From Euonymus europaeus (taxonomy: Eukaryota > Streptophyta > Magnoliopsida > Celastrales > Celastraceae): a stretch of DNA of 64,000 nt. The DNA lies in the NCBI GenBank assembly GCA_963580455.1, contig OY756963.1, positions 15,147,555 to 15,211,554 of the forward strand, in the 5' to 3' direction. The position numbers and the translations under genes were made by a program. Below are positions 1 through 11,104 of the stretch, one piece after another. The first letter of the stretch is position 1. Each line of letters starts with the position of its first letter. A model generated the notes under the pieces. That model did not search any database. It was not told where the DNA came from and saw nothing but the letters and a program-made list of their open reading frames with translations.

Positions 1-877
1 TCCTCGTCTAGCTGGCAATTGTTCCCACTGCCTTCCTCGTGGCCTAGCTACCAAGGATTGTTCTCTATACCACGTCCAACCTCTAAGCGCACGGATGCTA
101 TGTGACCCTTCTTCTTTAGTAGAAATAGTTATGCTCCCACTATGGTAACCAAAATGTAGTGAACAAAAATCATCACCAGCCATAACTGTTGTTCGGCTTG
201 CCGCTCCTCCATAATTTAGCCACTCCTCGCTTGAAAAGAAGAATGGTCAATGGACTAACGACTATTGTGACAGCCGTTGGCGCTCCGATGCTCAAGTCAA
301 CTTTCAAAGAATATGGTTTGCTAGTAAACACGTATTAGAGCCCCAAATATACCTGTGTCTTCTCCTTTTAGAGGTGAGGGATTTACCTGATTTGGTGGGA
401 CCTCATAGGAGGAGATCAAGGTATTATTGGGTTTGATTAACACCTTGAATTGACCAATAATCACATGCCACATGTCATCTTTTATTTATTCTTCCACAGT
501 ATAAAAGATACAATTTTAATTCATTCCACTATTGTTCTCATGTATCATTGATATAAAAAAAATGGTTAAAGAGATTTTAATGTTGTGAGGAAAATAACTT
601 CCCAAGGAGAATAAGAGAAGTTGCTTTCCATTTTGGACTCCTTATTTTCAGTTGACTTATTATAAATTTTGTTTGACTAATTTTATTTTCTTATCTCCAA
701 ACACCATAAAGTTGGAGAATTTGGGGCAATCAAACAGATGACGTGGCACGTTGACCAATAAAAAAATGAATTAATCATCCAATGTGGACTGACAGTTAGA
801 TTATGTGTACATTTTTTAGAATTAATAATTTAAAGTCATTGGCCGTTATAACTGATTGCCATTGCAGCTAAAGCATG
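1..877. other. Non-coding stretch, no gene seen
   Basis: I see no convincing reading frame, structural RNA or bounded repeat here. It is AT-rich after about 480. It could be the subterminal region of the adjoining Mutator-type element or ordinary spacer. Confidence 0.4.
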
Positions 878-926
878 TTACAAATTAGCCATCCAAAAAT
901 GTAAAGTGTAGCAAAAGTCCAAAACA

Positions 927-1180
927 GGTAAAAGATAGTCATACCAAAGTCCAAAACACTGCAACCATATAGGGCAGTCACTCCCTAAATAAATACATTC
1001 AAATATCCATGATAGATAGGTAAAAGGCAGCCACACCAAAGTCCAAAACACTACAACCATATAGGGCAGTCACTCCCTAAATAATTACATTCAAATATCC
1101 ATGAGATAGATAGAAAGCAGCAAATCAATCCATAGTCCAAAAAGTTAGAACAATATAGGGCAGTCCACAAAATAAACACA
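927..1180. repeat. Tandem repeat, about 92-bp unit, 2.7 copies
   Basis: Two near-identical units start at 927 and 1019, and a diverged partial third starts near 1113. Each carries a core reading CCATATAGGGCAGTCACTCC or a variant. The array lies just beyond the 3' end of the MuDR-type transposase remnant, so it may belong to that transposon's untranslated or subterminal region; that link is inference. Confidence 0.75.
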
Positions 1181-1192
1181 TGCAGTTTATAA

Positions 1193-2547
1193 TCAACCCA
1201 CAGATCTGTTATTTGAGGTGGATGCTTGGCTTGAATTTAGCATATTGGTGTATCGCGAGCTGGAAGTTGCTGCCTGAATTGTATCACTTGTAGAAGCTCT
1301 CCTGACTACCATTTTTGACCTTGTTTGAGGAGGCCTGGCACCCCTAGTTGTAGCACCTCCTTCAATATTTTGCACACTAGACATACTCTCTCCAGTAGGC
1401 ATACTCTCTCTAGTTGATGCGTGTTGATCCCCACCATGTTGCTACAAGTAACAGCCACATATGCACCACATTACTACAAATTAATAGACATGCAATAATG
1501 GCAAAATGAGATCAATACTTGAGTGCATTCTTAACTTCAACCACATTGTTTTGGCCTACAAGTAACTTGAAACACAGAAGTCACAGTCTTAATTTTATCC
1601 ATAATAATACATTTCATTTGTAAAGTAATTTGAAAACTACCTGAAATAATGAATGATTACAATCTCCCGACCATTGTACATGCCATTTTGTGCTCTTGTC
1701 AATCTCCTCCTTCAATTTTGAATGAACCACAGGAACCACCCTTGTTTGACATCTCTCCATTTTTGCACGAATCCTTACGTGCCTTCTCATCGCCTCATCT
1801 TTCAAATCTTCTAGAATTGAAATTATTGGTTTCCTCCTAAATGGTACGATATTCGACTTATAACTTTCGCTCATGTTGTTTACAATCACTGCATTCTTCG
1901 AATGTGTTGAGAATGCAGCTCTAGTTCAAAGGCATGGTGTAATCTCATCTAGCCATTTCCATGCTCCTTCATCTAAGGTTTTCATCACTGCCATTTCCCT
2001 CCTGAAGTCTGGAATAGTGGCTGCACTTGCACACCTCCACAATTGGTTCCTAAACTGCTCACCACTCCACTTCTTGCTGAAATTATTGTAAATGTGTCGC
2101 ACACAATATCGATGCTCAACACCTTGTCCAAGTTGTTGCAGTGCATTGATCAAACCCTACATTCATTTTTCAACAAAGTTATATAGCAATCAAGTAGTTA
2201 ACATATTCCACAAAGAAGAGTTTCCAGACACTTACCTTTTGTCTATCGAAAATAAATGACCACCTTTTTTCTTCAACGGTACCAATATCAATCAACAACT
2301 TTCTTAGGAACCGTAACCATGAGTCTGCATTCTCCCTTTCCACAACTGCGCAAGCAATAGGCAGGATACCATTGTTGCCATCTTGTGCTACCACTGTTAG
2401 AAGTTGTTGTCCATAAATAGTCTTGAAGAAGTATCCATCTAAGCCAATGAGTGGCCTACAACTAGCAAGAAATGCACTCTTCAAAGCATCCAAGCATACA
2501 TAGACTCTTTGGAATATGGGAGGGTCCTCAAAAGTGTGTCTGTCCAA
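1193..2547 (-). pseudogene. MuDR/MULE-type transposase remnant
   Basis: This is a decayed Mutator-like transposase, the enzyme that would move a MULE DNA transposon. The 2179-2547 segment carries the MULE catalytic-domain opening (CRPLIGLDGYFFK, then VVAQDGNNGILPIACAVVE). The 1926-2153 segment holds the HRYCVRHIYNNF block, and 1614-1889 holds the NNMSESY block with its conserved Glu. A Ser/Thr/Gly-rich tail at 1193-1402 resembles the C-terminus of these proteins. A GT-AG intron at about 2152-2234 rejoins FIFDRQK to GLINAL exactly as in intact relatives. An in-frame TGA stands near 1926 and the SWIM zinc finger expected near 1450-1600 is not recognisable. The N-terminal half is missing; copia sequence begins within about 60 bp. 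It is probably non-functional. Confidence 0.85.
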
Positions 2548-2603
2548 AATAGTAAGTTGCTACTTTATGAGGTACTCTGAATGATCAAGGAGTTATAAAT
2601 TTT

Positions 2604-4511
2604 ATAACCAAGTCCATTTTTGAGACGGAAAATGCAAGATTCCTTGAAGATATTGAGTTTTGGAGGGAAGATAAGGTTAGAGACATTGACAATGATCAGG
2701 AAACTCAGGATAATATTCCTATCATTGTTCAAGAACCAATCCCTCCAGCACAAGACAATGATCAAGAACTCCATATCTCAAATGAGATACATGCTCCAGA
2801 AGAGCAAACTCAACACCCTCAAGAACAAGTGGCTTTAAGGAGGTTCACAAGAGAAAGGAGAACTGCGATTACAGATGATTATGTCGTGTATCTCCAAGAA
2901 CATGAGTTTGACATTGGGGTAGTGGAGGATAATCCAATCAACTTTGCTCAAGACAAACAAAGTTCTAATTCTCAAAAGTGGATTGATGCCATGAATGAGG
3001 AGATTAAGTCTATGAGAGACAATGACGTTTGGGATCTTGTCAAATTGCCTGAAGGAAAGAAGTCCATTGGTTACAAATGGATATTCAAAACCAAAAAGGA
3101 TTCTAAAGGCAATATTGAAATATATAAGGCTCGTCTTGTCGCAAAAGGCTACACTCAGAAATAAGGCACTGACTTTAAAGAGACATTATCTCCAGTTGCT
3201 TCAAATGACTCTTTTAGAATAATTATGGCCCTTGTGGCTTATTTTGACCTTAAGCTACATCAGATGGACACTAAGACAGTGTTTCTCAATGGAGACATTG
3301 ATGAGACAACTTATATGGTGCAGCTAGAAAACTTTGTTTCAGTAGATTCAAAGTCTATGGTTTGCAATCTGAAAGTCCACCTATGGTCTTAAGTAGGCTT
3401 CCCGTCAATGGTATCACAAATTTCATGAAGTGATCATCTCATTCGGTTTTGAGTTGAATCCTATGGAAGATTGTGTATATCACAAGTTCAATGGAAGTAA
3501 ATTTATCTTCCTGGTGCTTTATGTTGATGATATTCTACTAGCGAGTAGCGACATAGGTTTGCTATATGACACCAAGAGATTTCTTTCAAAGAATTTTGAA
3601 ATGAAAGATCTTGGAGTCACCTCTTTTGTATTAGGCATACGATACACCGGGATCGCTCTCGTTGTATCCTTGGATAGTCACAAAAGAGCTATGTCGAGAG
3701 GGTGCTCAGTAGATTTAATATAGAGAAGTGTGCACCAACAGACACTCCGGTGTCTAAAGGAGATAGGTTTAGTCTCACACAGAGCCCCAAGAATGATGTT
3801 GAAAAAGAAGTCATGTAAAAGATTCTCTTTGCTTTAGCAGTGAAAAGTCTTATGCATGCTCAAGTATGTACGCTTCCAGATCTTGCGTTCATAGTTGGCA
3901 TGTTAGGCAGATATATGAGTAACCCTGGAATGGATCATTGGAAGGCAGTAAAAAGGGTTATGAGGTATTTAAAGAGAACGAAAAATTACTTGCTCACATA
4001 TCAAAAATCAGATATTTTGGACATTACAGAGTATTTTGATTTCGACTTTGCTGGATGCCTAGTTAGCAAAAGATCCACTTCAGGCTATGTCTATCTCTTA
4101 GCTGGAGGAGCTATTTCTTGGAAGAGTGCTTAGCAAACACTCATAGATACTTCAACTATGTAGGCAAAATTCATAGCTTGTTATAAGGCATCCAATCATG
4201 CAAAATGGTTGCGTAACTTTGTCACCGGGTTGCATGTGGTAAATGGCATTGAAAGACCATTGAAATTTTACTTTGACAATAACTCGGCAGTGCTATATTC
4301 CAATAACAACAGGAGCTCTTCAAGGTCAAGACATATAGACTTGAAGTTCCTAGCTGTAAGAGAAAGAGTTCAGAGTCGATTGGTGTTGATAGAGCATATC
4401 AGTACAAACTCCATGATTGCTGATCTGCTAAACAAGGGTTTACTGCCCAAGGTGTTTTATGAGCACACAGCTCATATGGGTGTTGTATTTTCGGATGATG
4501 TTCAGCTCTAG
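2604..4511 (+). pseudogene. copia pol remnant: reverse transcriptase and RNase H
   Basis: A polyprotein fragment that would copy element RNA into DNA. It begins with an acidic linker after integrase, then the RT start (WIDAMNEEIKSMRDNDVWDL, YKARLVAKGYTQ). The catalytic YVDDILLASS block is near 3520. RNase H follows: the 3840-4133 segment has PDLAFIVGMLGRYMSNPG and the 4209-4511 segment has the C-terminal HIDLKFLAVRERV and ADLLNKGL motifs. Stops and frameshifts near 3163, 3220, 3390, 3721 and 4133 split it into at least four pieces. It is dead by inspection. Confidence 0.88.
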
Positions 4512-4979
4512 TGGGAGTTTGTGATTTTGTTAAATTCACATTAATGCTCAATTTTGACATTTGCTTATCTTGTTTATTGCAACATTTGGATGATGGTTTT
4601 TATTATAGACTCTGATTATATTCATATGATTTTTTTTTCATATTCCTTGATTTCCTATTATGGTTTGACATAAAGTTTGCGGTAATGCACTAAAGGGGAA
4701 AGACTAAGGTTAATCTCAATGCAGTTTAAAGAGGACCAATTGGATAAGGCATGTTAAATCACATTTCATTGAGTTTCCATGCCATATTCCATACTCAATC
4801 TATGTCATTCAGGGGTATTAGTACGGTGATCATTGAGGGTTCTAGTTGTCATACCAATAAGTGCAATGATGAGCGCTTTGGTTTCGTGCTGATATTCAAG
4901 AATGATATAGAATTTTCATGGCCATACTTCAATTTTGTAATATAATAATTCTTGCACAAATGTGACCCAAGGGGGAGAT

Positions 4980-5480
4980 TGTTAAGAAATTTTATTTCCT
5001 ATATTGGGTCACATAAGTTTATTATATTGGGCCATATAATTCCTAAAAGCAAACCCAATATCAATTGGGTCTGGACTCAAATGTGGATACCCTGTTACTA
5101 GACCCAATTAGGTATGATGGGTTACCCAATAAGGGACTATTTAAAGCTCTTATTAGGGTTATGGTCCCTGTAGCCAAAATTAATCCTACACTTTTTCTCT
5201 AGAACTCACCATTAGTTACAGGGAAAACTCCATCTAGAGTGTATTAGGATTTTTGGTGTTACAGAAGATCAAATCCCTCAAGCTCTCAATCCTACAACGC
5301 TTTTGCTTACAATTCCTTTTGTAGTCGTTGACATTATGGAATCAGGTTTTGTCGTAATCATTTAATATGAACGATCTAGGTTTGTGTATTGCTTTATTAG
5401 TTTTATACATGAAACCTAATGATGGATATCCTGGTAATTACATGGATCAATTCCATCGTGTCTTTTGATGTCCCTCAACC
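4980..5480 (+). repeat. Probable 3' LTR of copia copy A
   Basis: A purine-rich tract (AAGGGGGAGA, ending 4978) is followed by TGTTAAGAAATT, the usual order of polypurine tract then LTR start in plant copia elements. The right end could not be fixed because no 5' LTR is present for comparison; 5480 is a guess. Confidence 0.5.
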
Positions 5481-5699
5481 AATTGTTTGAACCTACTGGG
5501 GATCTTTCCACTTATGATTTGCGGCTCTGGTTGGAGTCCTTATTTCTTGATCAGGCCGCGCCACCCGTGAATCTCAACTTCTCCTTCAGTTTCAATAGTT
5601 AGCCAAGAAAGACCAATCCATTATTGATTCTCTATAGCAAGCTAAGACTATTCGTGACTCTCTCTCTCTCGGCTCTTGGTTCTCCTATATCCAACCATC

Positions 5700-6420
5700 A
5701 ATTTATCCTAAACTCATTGACAGGGTGGGCAATATATCAATCAAAATTTTTGAAATCATCTTGTCTCTCAAGGCATTCAATTACACATTTCATGTCCTCA
5801 TGCCTCTTAAGAAAATTGGCATGTTGAACGCAAGCATTGTCATCTCCTTGATTTTACTCGCTCCCTGTTGTTCCATGCCAGCTTACCTCTTAAGTTTTGG
5901 TTAGAAGCTCTTACCTATGTCGTTTATGTCATCAATCAGTTACTCACTCCTTACCTTGGTCAACTTACTCCTAATACAGTTCCTTTTGGATTTCCTCGAC
6001 TTGTCTTGTCTTCGTGTCTTTGGCTGTTTGTATCCTAACCTTTCAGCCATTGCCCCTCACAAATTTTCTCCTCACTCTACTCCTTGCATTTTTCTTGGCT
6101 TCCTTGCTGGTTATAAAGGGTATCGTTGTTATAATCTCTCCATTCATAAGGTTATCCTCTCCCGCCCTGTTAGCTTCTTTGAACATATTTTTCCCTACAG
6201 TACCTCACTTCCCTACTTCGTACCTTCTACTTCTTCCCCTCTCTTTTTTAATCCTGCCTATATTTTTGTCTCTTTAGGTCCTTCAATTGTTCCTTCTCAT
6301 TCATCTTCTCTTCCCCATTCCTGATCCACATCTCTTGCCTCTTCCCCTTCCATGCCTTTTGATTCATCAACTGACACTTCTATGCCTCTTCCTTCACCCA
6401 ATCATTCCCTTTCCTTCACA
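5700..6420 (+). pseudogene. copia integrase C-terminal remnant
   Basis: Recognised by the integrase C-terminal block at 6004-6180: FGCLYP, then HKFSPHSTPCIFLGF and GYKGYRCYNLS. Upstream, in shifting frames, are traces of the core-domain end (a WHVERKH-like stretch near 5815-5840 and an LKFW-EALTYVVYVINQL-like stretch near 5895-5940). Several frameshifts and stops separate these pieces. The downstream part is a Ser/Pro-rich linker, normal between copia integrase and RT. Confidence 0.75.
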
Positions 6421-6440
6421 CCCATAATGCATTTCACGAA

Positions 6441-6679
6441 TGTAATTGTATATAGCTAGTCAAGTAGTTTGTTACGTAGTTGGTTACATATATGTGTCAT
6501 TCTTTCTATTTATAGTATTCTGTTATACTAGAGTCGGTGACTTCTAGTATATATATAGTAGAGATGTAGACAATACAAATTAATGAGAAAAGTATCTTCT
6601 CTAAATTTCTCTTCCATAATTTCTCTATTGTTCTTCATTATTCATCTTTTTTCTTCAACTTTTCTTGATACCTATTACA
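6441..6679. repeat. Possible solo LTR inside copia copy B
   Basis: This 239-bp block begins TGTAAT and ends ATTACA, a perfect terminal inverted repeat of the TG...CA type. It separates the integrase linker from the start of RT. It contains a TATATATA stretch and a pyrimidine-rich tail as in LTRs. The flanking 5 bases do not match (ACGAA versus AGATT), so a clean target duplication is lacking. A shared 9-mer CATAATGCA sits a few bases outside on each side. Confidence 0.4.
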
Positions 6680-6949
6680 AGATTTCATAATGCACCCCGT
6701 TCAGCAATAGGTAGAGACTAATTTATTGCCTACTTTGTCTTATTCATCTCCTATGGAGTACATCCAATGGTGACTTGAGCAAAGGTTTGAATTCGAAAAT
6801 TGAAGCCCATTCTTAATACTTCTAGTACTCTAACATCTTCCACTCTTGAACCCACAATTACTCTACTGCTGCCAAGTCACCTGAAGGCGTACAACCATGT
6901 TGGAAGAGTACAATGCATTGCTGCACAACAAAAACATGGGACCTAGTGC

Positions 6950-8648
6950 CTCCCTCTCCATTACAAAATGTTATTGGCAATAAATGAATTTATCGCATTA
7001 AATTTCATTCTAATGGAACTATTGCCCATTATAAAGCCCGTCTAATGGCTCAAGGCTTCAAGCAACAATACGGTCTTCATTTTCATGATGCTTTTAGCCC
7101 GGTTGTTAAACCTAGAACGGTTTGCTAGGTTCTTAGTCTTACTGTCTCCTTTGATTGGGTTATTTGCTAACTTGATGTTAAAAATGCCTTCTTACATGGC
7201 ACTATTTTTGAGGAAGTTTATATGCGCTGGCCCTTGGTTTTGTTAACTCTGAATTTTGGACTATGATTGTAAGCTTCGCAAAGCTCTATATGGTCTAAAA
7301 CAAGCACCCTGTGCTTGGTTTCATCGCTTTGCTTCATTTTTGTTAGCACACGAATTTACTTAGAGTCACTTGGATCCTTCCATGTTTTTCTATTATCACG
7401 GTTGTGTGCATCTTGTTCTTCCCTTGTAAGTTGACAATATTATTTTCAACAGTAATTATATAGCTTCTATTAATCAATTTATTCTCACTTTGAGTCAAGA
7501 ATTTGTCATGTCTGATCATGGAGAATTGTACTACTTCCCTGGTATTGAGCCAGCCGCACCTCCACTGGACTCTTTTTAAGCCAGCACAAATGCATTGAAC
7601 ATATTCTTGTTCATGCGAACATGGCTCAATGCAAACCTGTTGCGACCCCATCTTCTCTTAAATTCAAGCTCACTACTATTGACGATCCTCTCATTGATGA
7701 TGTTACTTTCTATCAGACTTTAGTTGGCAGCCTTCAATACCTTTCTTTCACTTGCCCTGATTTGTCAAATGCTGTTGGAGTGGTGTATCAATTTATTCAT
7801 GATCCTCATCTCCAAGCTGTTCAACGCATCTTATGACATCTTCGTGGTACTAGTACATATGGTATTTTTTATTCTGCTCCCTTTACCTCTCTTATATCTC
7901 TTTCAACTTATTCTGATGTGAATTGGGCTGGTTGTATTGAAACACGCCAAAGTGTTAGTGGCTATACTTCTTTTCTTGGTCACCACCTCTGAACACGCAA
8001 AGAGACGAGTCAAGTGGGACAGCACCTCTAAGCATGGGTTCGATGTAACAAATGAGATGAAAATTTTAGGGGCTCTTTGAGTGAGGAAAGTGTTGGAAAC
8101 CACTCAAAGATCTCACATTCAAAAAATAGAAGAGATTAGTGTGGTTTATAAGACAATGTGTCGACCTACACACTTGAGCTTAAGCTTTTGACTACGAAGG
8201 TTTCATACTTGTCCTATGACCCAATTTTAGGCCCATTAGCATGGACTCCTCCCAAGATCAAATCCTAACATAAATAATCTACCATGTCTCAATCTACCAC
8301 GAATGTTAAGTATTGTGCTCTCGCTTTTGTCGCTGCAGATGCCTTATGGCTCGGTGAGCTTCTTGTTGAACTCCATATTGTTCAAACTCGGCCCCCTGTT
8401 CTTTATTGTGATAATGTGAGTGTCACATATATGGCCCCTAATCCAGTTCAACATGCTCGTACTAAGCATATTGAAATTCATATTCATTTTGTTCATGATC
8501 AAATTCAACATGGTTTTCTTATTGTTTCTTATCTCCCTATGGAGTCTCAACTTGCTAATATCATTACCAAGCCACTTGCTGCTTGGAGATTTACTGACAT
8601 GCGTTGCAACCTGTGTATGGTTTCTCACCCCGCACCAGTTGAGGGGGA
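6950..8648 (+). pseudogene. copia reverse transcriptase and RNase H remnant
   Basis: RT motifs appear in order but in several frames: IKFHSNGTIAHYKARLMAQG near 7000-7060, DVKNAFLHG near 7175-7200, and [13 protein letters not shown] near 7270-7310. The YVDD region near 7425 is degraded (VDN). RNase H follows at 7621-7836 and 8284-8682 (NVKYCALAFVAADALWLGEL, TKHIEIHIHFVHDQI, ANIITKPLA). A roughly 280-bp insertion splits RNase H. Not functional. Confidence 0.85.
8003..8283. mobile_element. Insertion in RNase H of copia copy B, LTR-like block 8091-8270
   Basis: RNase H reads smoothly up to GYTSFLGHHL and resumes at STTNVKYCALAF; the bases between are unrelated. Inside is a 180-bp block (8091-8270) beginning TGTTGGAAACC and ending AATCCTAACA, the shape of a short LTR, as in small non-autonomous (TRIM-like) elements. 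No target duplication was found, so the class is tentative. Confidence 0.4.
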
Positions 8649-8821
8649 TGTTAGCTATATGGTTTATGTGTCTGGTATATAATAGTTCAATATAATCATC
8701 TGGGGGTTTATTTGTAAATGTAATGGAGGTTAATAATGTAAATGCTTGTGAATCAATACATAAAGCGGCTGCAACCCTAGTGGGGCATCACCGCATCTTT
8801 ACAAAATTTCTTTGTTTTTCA
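8649..8821 (+). repeat. Probable 3' LTR of copia copy B
   Basis: A polypurine tract (TTGAGGGGGA) directly precedes TGTTAGCTATATGG, as expected at a copia 3' LTR. The right end at TTTTTCA is chosen only because it ends in CA; no partner LTR exists to confirm it. Confidence 0.45.
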
Positions 8822-9620
8822 TAATCTAGATGTTGATGTAAAGGTCTTTGAGATGGGTCACCCTCCACCATGTTCAATCTTATCCATAACTAAAGGCTAG
8901 CCCATGTCAAAATTTAGCTAAAATTCTTTCTGGGTTATTATAAAGGAGTTTTTAATTGTATGCAGAAGATGTAACCACATCTATATATATTATGACCAAA
9001 AATATGTTTGTAAAATAAATAACGTAAGAGAACTAAAGAAGAAAACTGAGAGGGATAAGAGAAAGAAGAGTCGTTGGCCGATGAGCTCTATTCAAAGTAC
9101 CTGCGGTTGATCATTCATTGCACGAATATTGTGAAACTAATCATTGTGAAATATTCAATCCGAGAAAGAGCAAATCAGAGAATATAACTCGACCATTAAT
9201 CAACTTGCAATTAACATGTACAAATGACTTGAAATTGAAAGGGTGGCGTACCTTCCATCGAGACTCAAATTTGAATTTGGCAGTGAACCATGACAAACCA
9301 AGATCCACATGAGCAAAACATTCAAGTAAAAAATAGGTTCACTTTCAATGGTGAAGTTGTAAGACCAACAGTGCAAAATTTTGGGCATGTGTTAAAGAGA
9401 TAAAGAGCAAAATTGAATGTCGTTGTCTTTAGCGTTGGTTTAGGGGGCAAAGTTAGTAGCAAAATCCTACAAAAGATGGGGTAATCTTGACAGTTATTCA
9501 AATCTTGAAAACACTGAGGACATAGAGATAATGATAAGAATAAATCAAGTCAAAAAGAAGTAGATTTGAAGGAACTAAAAAAGTTAATCTATGCTCAGAT
9601 GCATAAGCAAGGTGAGGAAT
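8822..9620. other. Spacer without recognisable gene
   Basis: Short open frames here (9118-9312 plus, 9200-9388 minus) overlap on opposite strands and match nothing I recognise. The stretch may hold the eroded 5' end of copia copy C, but no LTR pair with 13832-14038 is visible. Confidence 0.35.
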
Positions 9621-9639
9621 AAAATGGGCTTTGTTACAG

Positions 9640-10060
9640 GCATACTGCAACCAACAAGGAAGATGATCCTTCATTTCAAGACTGGGTCCAATGTGACAGC
9701 TTGTTGAGGAATGGGATTACCAATTGTGTGAGTCAAGATATTCTTACCAGTGTGTCTGTGGAAAGATCTCAAAAGCAGATATTCATCTCCAAATTCAGCT
9801 AGAAACTTTGAGCTAGTTAGAAGCATAGCAAATATTAAACAAAGAACTGCATGTGTGACAAAATACTATGGACACCTCAAGTCTATCTGGGATGAATTTT
9901 ATAAGTCCAGATCTATTTCAACTTGCAAGTGTGGAAAATGCTCATGTAACATCTCAAAGAAACACTTAGCTGACAGGAATGAAGACAAACTCCTGTAGTT
10001 TCTTATGGAGCTTGATAAGTCTTATGAAAATTGGCTTTCGCCTCTGTAGTGGGAGATAAC
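9640..10060 (+). pseudogene. copia gag remnant
   Basis: Capsid-like gag fragment. EDDPSFQDWVQCDSLL is followed by DLKSRYSSPNSARNFELV, the typical plant copia gag core. A Cys-rich stretch CKCGKCSCN is near 9925-9950. A frameshift near 9750 and stops near 9997 and 10048 break it. The homologous gag at 17.4-17.7 plus 31.1-31.7 kb supports the call. Confidence 0.8.
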
Positions 10061-10450
10061 TATTTTTCTCAAGATAAATGGATTATAGACACGGGCGCAT
10101 CTAACCATGTCATATGCACAATAAATTATTTTTATTCATGTGTCAAATTACTTAATTATTTTATTATATTGGCCAATGGATCCAAACATACAGTTAGTCA
10201 TAAAGGCACAATTAAATTATAGAATAATATTTACTTGCTTGAAGACTGGAAACCAAAATTAAAGTTGGCAAGCATCAATTTGTCAATAAAGGGAGATTTA
10301 ATGCACAAGAGATTAGGATATCCATCTCATAAAATTTCTGAAATGTTTGGTTTTGTTGATCAATGCAATCACTGTCTTGTATGCCCTTTAGCCAAAATGA
10401 AGAGGAAAAATTTTAGTCTTAATGAGACACAATTTGTATCAACTTTTTAA
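10031..10450 (+). pseudogene. copia protease and pre-integrase remnant
   Basis: The aspartic protease active site WIIDTGASNHVIC is intact at about 10080-10117, and LANGSKHTVSHKGTIKL follows as in copia proteases. The 10235-10450 segment holds the GAG-pre-integrase zinc-finger region (HKRLGYPSHKI, then CNHCLVCPLAKMKRKNF). A stop at 10220 separates the two and another follows at 10450. Confidence 0.85.
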
Positions 10451-11104
10451 CTTCTTCATATAGATATTTGGGGCCAATCATGTAATTTCCTATGATAGTT
10501 ATAAATATTTCTTGACTATTGTTGATGATTTTTATAAAGCTACTTGGATCAAACAAAATCTAAAAGTGGGAAGCACGTTGAATTTTGTAATAGTTATGTC
10601 CTTACTCAATTTAACACTAAGATTAAAGTTATTAGGATAGACAATGGACTTGAATTTGACATGTTAGATTTCTATAATAAAGAAGGTATAATTCATTTGA
10701 AAACTAGTCCATATATTGCACAACAAAATGATGTGGAGAGAAAGCATCAACATATTCTCAATATTAGTGAGAGATGTTAGAATACAATCAAGAATTCTAG
10801 AATACTATTGTAGTCATTGTGTTACACCTGCCATTTCTTTGATTAATAGACTTCCATCTAGAACTCTAGATAAGAAGAGTCCTTATGAGATTTTATATGG
10901 TAGGCAACCTAATTATAATGATTTAAGAGTTTTTGGTTGTTTAGCTTACTCTAAGATTCTTAGGTAGCAGACTTCAAAATTTGAGCCAAGAGCCAAAGCA
11001 TGTGTCTTCATAGGATATCCATCTAATGTCACAGGTTATAGGCTTTTAAATATTGAGACTAATGAGATCCTTGTGTCAAGAGATGTAACCTTTTGGAAAG
11101 ATAT
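10450..11104 (+). pseudogene. copia integrase core remnant (left part)
   Basis: Integrase pieces: TIVDDFYKATW near 10516-10550, IKVIRIDNGLEF near 10625-10660, then an NDVERKHQH-like stretch (10727-10755) with the conserved Glu. LRVFGCLAYSKILR and FEPRAKACVFIGYP follow. The frame is lost around 10540 and 10780 and has a stop near 10965. It ends at SRDVTFWKDI, exactly where the nested LTR begins; coding resumes after 12025. Confidence 0.85.

Larger units (their letters stand above)
2600..5480 (+). mobile_element. Truncated Ty1/copia element (copy A)
   Basis: This is a 5'-truncated copia element keeping the end of integrase, reverse transcriptase, RNase H, a polypurine tract and the start of a 3' LTR. 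The frame is open from about 2604 and runs into the reverse transcriptase block, then breaks repeatedly. The layout and the phrase KSIGYKWIFKTKKDSKG resemble the Tnt1-like group. It abuts the MuDR remnant on its left. I could not find a partner LTR or a target duplication, so both outer limits are approximate. Confidence 0.8.
5690..8821 (+). mobile_element. Decayed Ty1/copia element (copy B)
   Basis: A second, more decayed copia element keeping part of integrase, RT, RNase H, a polypurine tract and a short LTR-like end. Two foreign-looking blocks interrupt it: 6441-6679 between integrase and RT, and about 8003-8283 inside RNase H. No 5' LTR, gag or protease was found, so it is 5'-truncated. 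Codon use and motifs differ from copy A (LRVFGCLYPNLSAIAPHKFS), so it is a different copia lineage. Confidence 0.8.

Noticed and set aside
6423..6694. CATAATGCA pair as a target duplication
   Set aside because: The 9-mers are 6-9 bases away from the TG...CA ends on each side and LTR elements make 5-bp duplications, so the match is probably chance.
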